DNA of 26,404 nt from the NCBI GenBank assembly GCA_947627125.1, contig CANQUY010000007.1, forward strand, positions 1 to 26,404, read 5' to 3'. Below the pieces are notes generated by a model. The model had not been told where the DNA came from. It searched no databases and saw nothing but the letters and a program-made list of their open reading frames with translations. The position numbers and the translations under genes were made by a program. The DNA is from an uncultured Clostridia bacterium. Its GTDB lineage: Bacteria > Bacillota > Clostridia > Christensenellales > Borkfalkiaceae. Shown piece after piece: positions 7,921-15,115 of the stretch. The stretch's first letter is position 1; every line of letters starts with the position of its first letter.

Positions 7921-7949
7921 TTGCATTTTCCGCGCGCGCGTGATATAAT
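7921..7949 (+). promoter_or_regulatory. Promoter of the 868-aa exported protein; predicts a leaderless mRNA
   Basis: TTGCAT (7921-7926), a 17-nt spacer and a perfect TATAAT (7944-7949). The ATG at 7956 is 6 nt downstream, where transcription should begin, and there is no Shine-Dalgarno sequence. Confidence 0.8.
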
Positions 7950-7955
7950 AGGGAC

Positions 7956-10562
7956 ATGTTCAAACAAAAGTTGACGGGCACAGTCCTCGCCGCGGCCATT
8001 GCACTGACAGCCGCAGGGCTCTTTGCGGACGGAATTTCCGCCCTCGCCCAAGAACAACCGAATACGGCGGCCGAGGGGAGCACGGAAATTTCCCTCACGT
8101 CTGAAAACTCACAGCTCTTCCTCCCGACGAGCTATGAGCAATATCTTGAACTCGAATCGCCCGTGGACATCGCCGTCTGCGAGCGGTATATCGCCGTGGC
8201 GGAGCAGGACACGCTCTACGTCTACGACCGCACCGACGGTCAAGCGACGTACCATACCTACAGGCACGGTCCTGACCACAACCAGGCCAATATATCTAAA
8301 ATTCAATTTTCCGATGAGGGGAATTTGTACTTTTCAGACACAGCTCTCGGTTTCTATCAACTGAACATTTCCGACCTCGATAATCTGACAACAGGAAACT
8401 CGCTTGCTCCTCTTACGACCTTTTATATTGCCGACAATGTTCTTTTTGAGGTCACCGTAGCAGATGCAGGCACGACTTATTACACAGCTTCTTTGTCGGC
8501 TCCTTCCACTTCCAAGCAGTTCGCAAGTAATCTTTTCAAAAACACACCTCTTCTCACCTACGACAACGGCGTGCTCTATACAGTCGTAGAAAAACACATT
8601 GACAGCTATTCTTACAGCGGAAACAAATACAGCCCCCTCGCCTCTTCGGCACTTCAGTCCGATGTCAACGGCGTTGCTTCCGCTTGCGCAGTCGATGGGA
8701 TCTTATATTTTTCCGTGAACGGCATATCTTCCAACAACGGCCTCTACGCTTACGATCTTACAACAGGGGAAGAAACCCTTCTCTTCGAGGGCGACGGATA
8801 CGGGGCGTTGACCTCATTCGGGGGAAAGCTGTACGCCGTCAAGGGCAACGCCGTGATGGAATACTCCCTCGAAGGCGTCGAGAAAACGGACTATGAAATT
8901 TCCTCCGCCTCCGACTCCGTAAACCGCCTCTCAGGCGCACAGGACAGCGTGCGGGCGGGCAATCTCTTCGTCACGGCCGACAGCGCAAACCGCCGCCTCT
9001 CCATCTACAGCATTGCAGAGGGCGTCCGCTCCGTTCTTCCCCTCTCCTATGTGCCGACGCATGCCGCGACGGACGGGGAGATCATCGCCGCTTCCTCCGA
9101 ATCGACGGTGTACGTCTATGCGTGGAACAACCGCATGAAGAGCTATGAATGCGTGTTCAGCTATGACGACGGATATGCCGTTTCGGGGCTCTGCTGTCTT
9201 TACGGAAAGTGCTATTTTGTGACCATCGGCTTCGGCTACGGCGTGATCGGGGCAGATGCGGAGGGGACATATTCCCTCGAGGGTTCCCACATCCGCGCCA
9301 CCCCCGGCCAAAACGCCCCCGCCGCCCTCACGAACGACCTCTACGGAAACCTCTACGTCGTCCTCACCGACGGCTCCGTGTTCAAATATACCGAAGAGAA
9401 CTTTGCCGAAAAGACCCTCGCGCAGGGGGAACGGATGGAAACTATCCTTCCCGCAGGTTTTTCCTCCGTGCGTGCGGACTTTGAAGGGGCCCTCTACTGC
9501 CTGTGCGGAAATACGCTCTATCAAAACGGGTCCCCCCTCGCCTCGATCGACGGAAAGGATTTCGTCTACAGCAAGGATGGGGCGGCGATCCCTCCCCTCT
9601 CCTTTGCGCTGGGGTTCGAGGACGACGCCGTCTACTTCAACTTCGGCAACTTTATCGTGAAAACGGAGGAGGGCACGCTCGGCTTCCCGACGCTCAGAAC
9701 CATCGACGCGACGGGCGTATTTGAGGAGATCGGGCGGGTGCACGCCCCCGAGGAAGTCAACTATACCGACGTCGAAAAGGGCGCTGTCGGTATTCAGGTG
9801 GATCTCTCGACGCTCGGAGAGGAAACGCAGTATTTCCCCTTCACCTCCTATTCGAGGACGGCGGAGGAGGCCCGCGGCGTGCTCCTTGCAGAACAGGGTC
9901 CCTTCCGCCTCGTTGCGCTCTACCATGACAGGGAATACGATATCCGTCTTTTCCGCGGGGAACAGTGCACAGAGGCCGAGATCTCCAAGACCGAACGCGC
10001 GGAGGAGAAATATCTCTCCAGCCGATGCGATCTCTACAACTATCCCTGCATTGCCGACGCCCGTGCTAAGACGCTGCCCCGCGGGACGAAGGTCAAGGTC
10101 CTCTATGCGGTCTGCCCCGACGGCGACAGGGCGCAGGAGCCCGACCTCGGCTACGACTTTGCCTATGTGGAGGCGGAAACGGCAACGCGGGAAGTCCTGC
10201 GCGGATATGTTCCCCTCTCCTTCTTGACCGATGCAGACCCCTCGCGCGGGGAGAGCGCACGCTTCGAGATCGTCAAACTCAAGGAGGACGTTTCCTTCAC
10301 CGATGAAAACGGGAGCGAAAAGACACTCGCGGCGGGCACGGAAGTGCGGCTCTACACCAATGAGGACGGCTCCTTCACCGCCCGCTACACGGATGAAAAC
10401 GGCAAGGTCTATTCGCAGACGCTCACCGAAGAGATGATCGACCGCGGCGAATCGGACGCATTCCGCATCGCCCTCATTGTGATTTTGAGCGTGCTTGCGC
10501 TCGTCATCATCGGGGCATACTTCGCGCTCCTGCCGCACGACAAAAAGAAAAACAAATCTTAA
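7956..10562 (+). CDS. Large exported membrane-anchored protein, beta-propeller-like with SH3-like C-terminal region
   Basis: This 868-aa protein has a classical signal peptide (residues 1-31, cleavage after ALA before QEQPN). A long extracellular region is built of repeating short strands, with many 'lY.y' blade-like phrases: DTLYVYDRTDG, GILYFSVNG, GNLYVVLTDGSVFKY, GALYCLCGNTLY. From about residue 685 there is a region resembling an SH3 domain (CDLYNYPCIADA ... LPRGTKVKVLYAV ... GYVPLSFL). A single C-terminal membrane helix (about 836-859) and a KKKNK stop-transfer tail follow. The propeller reading rests on repeat rhythm, not a family match. No catalytic motif is evident; a sensory, binding or wall-associated role is plausible. 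The GH43-like gene starts 48 nt downstream, probably in the same transcript. The stretch around 8290-8720 is visibly less GC-rich than the rest. Confidence 0.88.
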   Translation: MFKQKLTGTVLAAAIALTAAGLFADGISALAQEQPNTAAEGSTEISLTSENSQLFLPTSYEQYLELESPVDIAVCERYIAVAEQDTLYVYDRTDGQATYHTYRHGPDHNQANISKIQFSDEGNLYFSDTALGFYQLNISDLDNLTTGNSLAPLTTFYIADNVLFEVTVADAGTTYYTASLSAPSTSKQFASNLFKNTPLLTYDNGVLYTVVEKHIDSYSYSGNKYSPLASSALQSDVNGVASACAVDGILYFSVNGISSNNGLYAYDLTTGEETLLFEGDGYGALTSFGGKLYAVKGNAVMEYSLEGVEKTDYEISSASDSVNRLSGAQDSVRAGNLFVTADSANRRLSIYSIAEGVRSVLPLSYVPTHAATDGEIIAASSESTVYVYAWNNRMKSYECVFSYDDGYAVSGLCCLYGKCYFVTIGFGYGVIGADAEGTYSLEGSHIRATPGQNAPAALTNDLYGNLYVVLTDGSVFKYTEENFAEKTLAQGERMETILPAGFSSVRADFEGALYCLCGNTLYQNGSPLASIDGKDFVYSKDGAAIPPLSFALGFEDDAVYFNFGNFIVKTEEGTLGFPTLRTIDATGVFEEIGRVHAPEEVNYTDVEKGAVGIQVDLSTLGEETQYFPFTSYSRTAEEARGVLLAEQGPFRLVALYHDREYDIRLFRGEQCTEAEISKTERAEEKYLSSRCDLYNYPCIADARAKTLPRGTKVKVLYAVCPDGDRAQEPDLGYDFAYVEAETATREVLRGYVPLSFLTDADPSRGESARFEIVKLKEDVSFTDENGSEKTLAAGTEVRLYTNEDGSFTARYTDENGKVYSQTLTEEMIDRGESDAFRIALIVILSVLALVIIGAYFALLPHDKKKNKS

Positions 10563-10569
10563 AAATACT

Positions 10570-10587
10570 GCCGCCCTCATCGGCGGC
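10570..10587 (+). other. Small intercistronic hairpin
   Basis: GCCGCC (10570-10575) can pair with GGCGGC (10582-10587) around a 6-nt loop, between the exported-protein stop and the GH43 ribosome site (AAAGGGAG, 10593-10600). It lacks a T-run, so it is more likely a processing or attenuation hairpin than a terminator. Confidence 0.4.
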
Positions 10588-10610
10588 GATCCAAAGGGAG
10601 AATGAAATTT

Positions 10611-11618
10611 ATGGCCAACTATCCTTCCCCTCTCGTCATGCAGAGGGCAGACCCCTATCTCATCAAAAACGATGGGAAGTACTACTTCACCGCCACCGTT
10701 CCCGAATACGACCGTATCGAGATCAGATGCGCCGATTCCATCAACAAGATCCCCTCGGCGCCCGCCCGTATCCTGTGGAAGAAACACCCGCTGGGCGAAC
10801 TCGCCTGCCATATCTGGGCGCCCGAAATTCACTATATTATGGGGAAATGGGTCATCTACTTCGCCGCGGGGCACAAGCCCGGCAAGTGGAGGATCCGTCC
10901 CTACGCCCTCATCTGCAAGGGAAACGACCCCATGAAGGATGAATGGGAGGAGGGCGGCATGCTGCAGGCCGCGGACGGCGACAAGTACCCCTTCACCGAT
11001 TTCTCGCTCGACACGACGGTGTTTGAACACCGCGGCAAGTGGTACGCCATTTGGGCGCAGAAATCGGGCACCGAGGAGGCAAAGCCCGCGATCTCCAACC
11101 TCTACATCGCCGAACTTCTGACGCCGACCAAGCTCAAGACCTTCCATGTGCTTCTCACCACGCCCGACTACGATTGGGAGCGGCAGGGCGGCTTTTGGGT
11201 GAACGAGGGCCCCGCCGTTCTGAAGCACGAGGGGAAGATCTATGTGACCTATTCCGCCAGCGCAACGGGAGCCTGCTACTGTATGGGTATGCTCCGCGCC
11301 GACGAGAACGACGACCTCATGGATCCCCGTTCATGGCGGAAGGAACGGTATCCCGTGTTCAAGACGGACGAAAAGCGCAAGATCTACGGCCCCGGCCACA
11401 ACTGCTTTGTGGAGGGCGACGAGGGAGAAATGCTGTGCATGCTCCACTTCCGCAACTATGAAAAAATCGTTGGCGACCCCTTGAACGACCACAACCGCCA
11501 CGCCCACGTCATGCCCGTAACGTATGATGAGAGCGGCGCACCCGTCTTTGCGTTCCCCGACTCGGACCTCTACACCGCCCCCGTCGTCAACGAGAAACAG
11601 AAGAACATCAACAGCTGA
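10611..11618 (+). CDS. Glycoside hydrolase family 43-like protein (cytoplasmic)
   Basis: This 335-aa five-bladed propeller-type glycosidase has the three expected acidic residues in family context: general base D14 in RADPY, the pKa-modulating D134 in FSLDTTVFEH and general acid E199 in VNEGPAVLKHEGKIYVTYS. WAPEIHY (69-75) and GPGHNCF (260-266) also fit GH43. Typical GH43 activities are arabinofuranosidase or xylosidase, but the substrate cannot be read here. There is no signal peptide, so it should act on imported oligosaccharides. The start at 10611 is preferred over the ATG at 10602 because AAAGGGAG is 10 nt from the former and abuts the latter. It is probably cotranscribed with the exported protein upstream. 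No sugar transporter is present in the window. Confidence 0.88.
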   Translation: MANYPSPLVMQRADPYLIKNDGKYYFTATVPEYDRIEIRCADSINKIPSAPARILWKKHPLGELACHIWAPEIHYIMGKWVIYFAAGHKPGKWRIRPYALICKGNDPMKDEWEEGGMLQAADGDKYPFTDFSLDTTVFEHRGKWYAIWAQKSGTEEAKPAISNLYIAELLTPTKLKTFHVLLTTPDYDWERQGGFWVNEGPAVLKHEGKIYVTYSASATGACYCMGMLRADENDDLMDPRSWRKERYPVFKTDEKRKIYGPGHNCFVEGDEGEMLCMLHFRNYEKIVGDPLNDHNRHAHVMPVTYDESGAPVFAFPDSDLYTAPVVNEKQKNINS

Positions 11619-11621
11619 GTT

Positions 11622-11635
11622 TAAACTATAGTTTA
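11622..11635. other. Perfect 14-bp palindrome after the GH43 gene
   Basis: TAAACTATAGTTTA is a perfect palindrome lying 3 nt after the GH43 stop codon, in an AT-rich patch unlike the surrounding GC-rich repeats. It could be a protein-binding site or a chance palindrome. Confidence 0.4.
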
Positions 11636-11696
11636 TATTTATTTGCACGATAGTACATATGAATATTGTGGAACCCGAGAATATGGTACAGTCTGT

Positions 11697-11723
11697 GGGC
11701 GGCGCATCTACGATGCGCCGCCC
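11697..11723. terminator. Perfect 12-bp hairpin, possible terminator for the GH43 transcript
   Basis: GGGCGGCGCATC, loop TAC, GATGCGCCGCCC: a 12-bp perfect stem about 80 nt after the GH43 stop. No T-run follows on either strand, so intrinsic termination is uncertain; it may instead be a repeat remnant. Confidence 0.45.
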
Positions 11724-12027
11724 CCGCTCATTCTGAGGAAGCGCAAGCATCCCATTAAACCAACGGCGGCATTTTGATCACGTCATGGTGCCCCGCGCAG
11801 GCATTCCAATCACGTCATGGTGAGCGCAGTCGAACCATCACCTTATTATAATAATGCGGTGACCCTTCGACGTTGCTCAGGGTGACGTAATCGAGAACAG
11901 CGGGGCAGGAATACAGCCCCCGCCCTCATCCCGCCCCGCGCGCATTCTATTCGTGTCTAAGCGCGGCACGAGCGCATAGCGCGAAGTAGCGTAGCGAGCG
12001 GATCTCGTAAACTTACGGACTCCCTCC
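11724..12027. repeat. Intergenic repeats including an ATGG/ACCC-type inverted pair
   Basis: No gene is visible here. The clear element is 11813-11887: a left unit CGTCATGG ... CCATCACC and an inverted right unit whose reverse complement reads CGTCACCC ... GGGTCACC, separated by an AT-rich loop. Degenerate copies of the TCATTCTGAG and GTAGCGAGCGGATC motifs surround it (11724-11760, 11940-12015). Confidence 0.8.
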
Positions 12028-12178
12028 CGCCGCGTCATTCTGAGAAACGGAGCAAGAACGAAGTCATAAAGACTTAACCCGAAGAATCTCGCGGCGAATG
12101 TCCGTAAAGCATGCGGCGAGATGTTTCGGTTCAGCCTTCATAGACTGCGTTGTACTCCCGTTCTCAGCCTGACGCCGC
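12028..12178. repeat. Complete inverted-pair repeat element (ATTC-type plus ATGC-type)
   Basis: The left unit starts CGCCGCG-TC-ATTC and ends GAAT-CT-CGCGGCG. After a short spacer, the right unit is the inverted ATGC-type with one altered arm base (GCCTGACG). The element ends about 50 nt before the MurG promoter. Confidence 0.88.
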
Positions 12179-12228
12179 CCCGCCCCCACGCCCACTTTTC
12201 CCCATGAAAAAAAACCGCAGTACTTTCA

Positions 12229-12234
12229 TATACT
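12229..12234 (+). promoter_or_regulatory. -10 element of the MurG-like gene; predicts a leaderless mRNA
   Basis: TATACT ends exactly 6 nt before the ATG at 12241 and no ribosome site is present. The -35 is weak (an ATGAAA-like sequence near 12204 with long spacing), so this promoter is less certain than the others. Confidence 0.5.
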
Positions 12235-12240
12235 GACGGT

Positions 12241-13278
12241 ATGAAACATATTCTCTTCACAGGCGGAGGGAGCGCGGGACATGTCGTCCCCAATCTCGCC
12301 GTCATGAACGCCCTCAAGTACTCCCACCGCATCACATATATGGGCACGGGCGGCATCGAAAAGTCCCTCGTGACCGACGCAGGCTTTGAGTTCTTCGAGA
12401 TCGAATGCCCCAAACTGCGCCGCTCCTTGACATTCAAAAATCTGAAAATTCCCATCGAGCTCCGCCGCGCCGAACATACTGCCCTCGCCATCATCAAGGG
12501 AGAAAAGCCCGATCTCGTCTTTTCCAAGGGGGGCTATGTGAGCTACCCCGCCGTGTGGGCCGCCCATAAACTCGATATCCCCGTCCTCACCCACGAGAGC
12601 GACCTCTCCCCCGGGCTCTGCACCAAACTCATTGCAAAAAAGTGCGCATATGTGCTGACGTCCTTTCCCGAAACGGCCGAAAAGTTCAAAAACGGCAAAT
12701 ACGTCGGCTCCCCCATCCGTCGGGAGATCTTCAACGGGGAGAAAAAACGTTCCCTCCGCAAGTTCGGCCTCTCGGAGCAAAGGCCCGTGCTCCTCGTCCT
12801 CGGCGGCGGCAGCGGGAGCAGAGCCCTCAACGAAGCCGTAAGAAAAAACCTGCCCGCTCTCTTGGAACGGCTGCAAGTGTTACACCTCTGCGGCAGGGGA
12901 AATTTAATAGACGAAACTCCAAAAGGGTACATTCAGCGCGAGTATGAACGCGACATGGGTGCGGCATTTTCGGCGGCGGACGTCGTTTTGTCCCGTGCGG
13001 GAAGCAACACGGTGTTTGAAATTTTGGCATTGAAGAAACCCGCCGTGCTCGTCCCTCTCGCCCATGCCTCGCGGGGGGACCAGATCGAAAACGCCCTCTA
13101 TTTTGAGCGGCAAGGCCTTGTGCACAGGCTGAGCGAAACGGAGCTCGACGGACTTCCCGCCGCCCTCTTTTCCGCCCTCAACGACTCTTCCCTCCGCGCC
13201 GCCCTACAAAAAAGCGCCGTCACGAGCGGCACCGACCGTATCATTTCCGTCATCAAATCCACCCTCCGCTCCCCGTAG
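12241..13278 (+). CDS. murG: MurG-like UDP-GlcNAc:lipid-linked glycosyltransferase
   Basis: This 345-aa GT-B fold (GT28) protein likely adds GlcNAc to undecaprenyl-pyrophosphoryl-MurNAc-pentapeptide (lipid I to lipid II) at the inner membrane face. MurG-family marks are present in order: the glycine-rich loop GGGSAGH (8-14), SKGGYVSYP (95-103), LTHES (117-121), the second glycine loop LGGGSGS (187-193), SRAGSNTVFE (251-260) and the nucleotide-sugar-binding HASRGDQIENA (275-285). The HESD and GDQIENA wording is that of a Clostridia/Bacilli subgroup often encoded outside the cell-division cluster, as here, so this could be a second paralogue. No other wall gene is adjacent. It has its own -10 box and no Shine-Dalgarno sequence. 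Confidence 0.9.
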   Translation: MKHILFTGGGSAGHVVPNLAVMNALKYSHRITYMGTGGIEKSLVTDAGFEFFEIECPKLRRSLTFKNLKIPIELRRAEHTALAIIKGEKPDLVFSKGGYVSYPAVWAAHKLDIPVLTHESDLSPGLCTKLIAKKCAYVLTSFPETAEKFKNGKYVGSPIRREIFNGEKKRSLRKFGLSEQRPVLLVLGGGSGSRALNEAVRKNLPALLERLQVLHLCGRGNLIDETPKGYIQREYERDMGAAFSAADVVLSRAGSNTVFEILALKKPAVLVPLAHASRGDQIENALYFERQGLVHRLSETELDGLPAALFSALNDSSLRAALQKSAVTSGTDRIISVIKSTLRSP

Positions 13279-13318
13279 TCCCCGCTCATTCTGACCCCAC
13301 CGCGGGAGGGAGGTAGGG

Positions 13319-13554
13319 GCGGCGTCATGCTGAGAACGAGAACACAACGCAGTCTGCGAGGGCTCTACCGAAGCATCTCGCCGCATGTTTTACGGACTTC
13401 ATGGCGGCGTCATGCTGAGAACAAGAGCACAACGCAGTCTGCGAGGGCCCTACCGAAGCATCTCGCCGCATGCTTTACGGATATTCGCCGCGAGATTCTT
13501 CGGGTCAACTCCTTATGACTTCGTTCTTTCTCGCGTTCTCAGAATGACGCGGCG
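13319..13554. repeat. Repeat array between convergent genes: two ATGC-type units plus one inverted ATTC-type unit
   Basis: Two tandem units beginning GCGGCG-TC-ATGC (13319 and about 13404) each end GCAT-CT-CGCCGC. An inverted ATTC-type unit ending CGCGGCG at 13554 follows. The array fills the space between the convergent MurG-like and CDF genes and may end both transcripts. The rest of 13279-13612 holds only a degenerate CTCATTCTGA copy and a CCACCGCGGGAGGGAGG fragment. Confidence 0.88.
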
Positions 13555-13612
13555 GGGACAGTTCTACAACTCTCCCACAGCCGCCACCCGGTAGTCGCTC
13601 CGTCTGCCCCCT

Positions 13613-14716
13613 TCACTCTCTTTCGATATTGATAATGGGTTCAAAGTCGCCGAAGGAATTCACAATGCCGATGAGCTCCTCCAAAATTTCCCCGTCCGTC
13701 AATTTGCAGCCATAGGGCACGCCGACGTCAAATTCCACCTTGTTGCTGTTGGGGATCAGCCGAAAATCGTGCATTTCCGCCCCGTCGGCGATCTCCCGCG
13801 CTCTCTCCCAGATCTTGAGCTTCAAGCTCGACTCCTCACGGTTGGTGAGGTCCACGGGGTCGAGGTGGACGGTGAGGGAAACTCCCGTTTCCTTCTTGAC
13901 CCGCATCTCCAGCCCGTCAATGACGGTATGGGCGTCGAGCATGGATGCGCTTGCGTCCATCTCCACATGGAGCGTGGCGAAGAACACTCCCTTGCCGTAG
14001 GTGTAAATTTTGAGGTCGTGCACGCCCAGCACACCCTCCGTATTGAGGCTCATTTCCATGATTTTTTGGGAAAGCGCAGGGTCGGGAGCCCGCCCGAGCA
14101 ATTTCGACACGGCCTCGAGGAGAATTTTCGCCCCCTGCCACACAATGAAGAGAGAAACCGCAATGCCCGCAATGCCGTCCGCGGCGGCAAAGAGTTCCGA
14201 GAGCGCGGCTCCCGCAATGACGGCGAGCGTTGCAAGGCAGTCGCAGAGGCTGTCGATCGACGCCGCCCGCAGGGTGTCCGAATCCGCCCGCTTCGCCCCC
14301 ATGCGGTACAGCAAAGACATGCCCGCCTTCACAAGAATGGACACACCGAGAATGATATAGATGACAGGAGAGATCTCTGACCCTCTCCCCTCTGCAATGC
14401 TTACAATGGAGCCGCGGAGGAGCTCCGCCGCCAGAATGAGCACAATGAGCCCCGTGATCATTGAGGCAATGTATTCCGCACGGCGGTGACCGTAGGGATG
14501 TTCCTTATCGGCGGGCTTTGCGACGATGAAGAAGGAAACGAGGGCAACAATGCCGCTGCCGCAGTCGCTTAGGTTGTTGAAGCCGTCTGCGGTGACGGAA
14601 ACGAAGCCGAAGAGGAGCCCCGCCGCGATCTTGCCCGCCGAGAGGAGGAGATTGCAGAGGAGCCCGACGCCGCACAGCACGGCCCCGCTCTTTTCGCGTG
14701 GATCAAGTCGATTCAT
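13613..14716 (-). CDS. Cation diffusion facilitator (CDF) metal exporter, possibly Mn-type
   Basis: This 367-aa inner-membrane metal/proton antiporter has six predicted membrane helices followed by a ferredoxin-like cytosolic domain (about residues 220-330). The TM2 metal motif is NNLSD (N47, D51) and the TM5 motif is DSLCD (D155, D159), giving an ND-DD site rather than the HD-DD-type sites of zinc exporters. This is closer to manganese exporters such as MntE, an inference from motif type. HPYGHRRAEY (73-82) is a further family mark. The ATG at 14716 is preferred because it follows a TTGACA/TACAAT promoter directly; an extension to 14752 would run through that promoter. The C-terminus extends beyond the usual roughly 300 aa, with about 50 residues ending INIERE. 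Confidence 0.92.
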   Translation of the reverse strand: MNRLDPREKSGAVLCGVGLLCNLLLSAGKIAAGLLFGFVSVTADGFNNLSDCGSGIVALVSFFIVAKPADKEHPYGHRRAEYIASMITGLIVLILAAELLRGSIVSIAEGRGSEISPVIYIILGVSILVKAGMSLLYRMGAKRADSDTLRAASIDSLCDCLATLAVIAGAALSELFAAADGIAGIAVSLFIVWQGAKILLEAVSKLLGRAPDPALSQKIMEMSLNTEGVLGVHDLKIYTYGKGVFFATLHVEMDASASMLDAHTVIDGLEMRVKKETGVSLTVHLDPVDLTNREESSLKLKIWERAREIADGAEMHDFRLIPNSNKVEFDVGVPYGCKLTDGEILEELIGIVNSFGDFEPIINIERE

Positions 14717-14722
14717 ACTATT

Positions 14723-14752
14723 ATTGTATACCACCGCCCCGCCTCTTGTCAA
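14723..14752 (-). promoter_or_regulatory. Promoter of the CDF exporter; predicts a leaderless mRNA
   Basis: Read on the minus strand: TTGACA (14747-14752), an 18-nt spacer and TACAAT (14723-14728). The ATG at 14716 begins 6 nt later. There is no ribosome site. Confidence 0.75.
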
Positions 14753-14756
14753 TACC

Positions 14757-15009
14757 CGCCCCGCGCCATTCTGAGAAACGGAACAGGGCGAGAGGACGGA
14801 ACCTAACCCGCCGCGTCATTCTGAGAAACGGAGAAAGAATGAAGTCCGACGACCAAACCCGCCGCGTCATTCTGAGAAACGGAGCAGGACGAGAGGACGG
14901 GACCTAACCCGAAGAATCTCGCGGCGAAAATCCGTAAAGCCTGCGGCGAGATGCTTCGGTACAACCTTCATAAAACTACGTTCCGCTCCCCTTCTCAGCA
15001 TGACGCCGC
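14757..15009. repeat. Repeat array: two truncated ATTC-type units plus one complete inverted pair
   Basis: Units begin near 14757, 14809 and 14860. The first two lack the GAAGAATCTCGCGG end and are fused at the CCCG shared by the unit end and the next unit start. The third is complete and is followed by the inverted ATGC-type partner, ending CGCCGC at 15009. Confidence 0.88.
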
Positions 15010-15027
15010 TACAGGCTTCCGTGCGTT

Positions 15028-15063
15028 CAACGGGATCCTTCGCTGCGCTCAGGATGAGCGCGG
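15028..15063. repeat. ATCC-type repeat unit (inverted orientation)
   Basis: Read on the minus strand: GCTCATCCTGAGCGCAGCGAAGGATCCC. The ATCC and GGAT halves are complementary. This is the short form of the same hairpin superfamily. Confidence 0.75.
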
Positions 15064-15073
15064 GGGCACAATC

Positions 15074-15103
15074 AAAAAATCGGCACATATGTGCCGATTT
15101 TTT
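15074..15103. terminator. Bidirectional Rho-independent terminator after the ABC exporter operon
   Basis: A perfect 30-bp palindrome: A6, TCGGCACAT, ATGTGCCGA, T6. It lies 12 nt beyond the stop codon at 15116 of the minus-strand operon and has T-runs on both strands. Confidence 0.92.
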
Positions 15104-15115
15104 GAATTTTCAACC

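Noticed and set aside
8931..11228. A 765-codon open frame on the minus strand opposite the exported protein and GH43 genes
   Set aside because: The plus-strand genes have a signal peptide, catalytic motifs, promoter and ribosome site; the antisense frame is Arg/Gly/Val/Asp-rich without domains, a by-product of GC-biased codons.
11619..12240. A tRNA or small structured RNA gene in the long gap
   Set aside because: The hairpins here belong to the dispersed repeat family; no tRNA cloverleaf, T-loop or CCA end could be found in this or other gaps.
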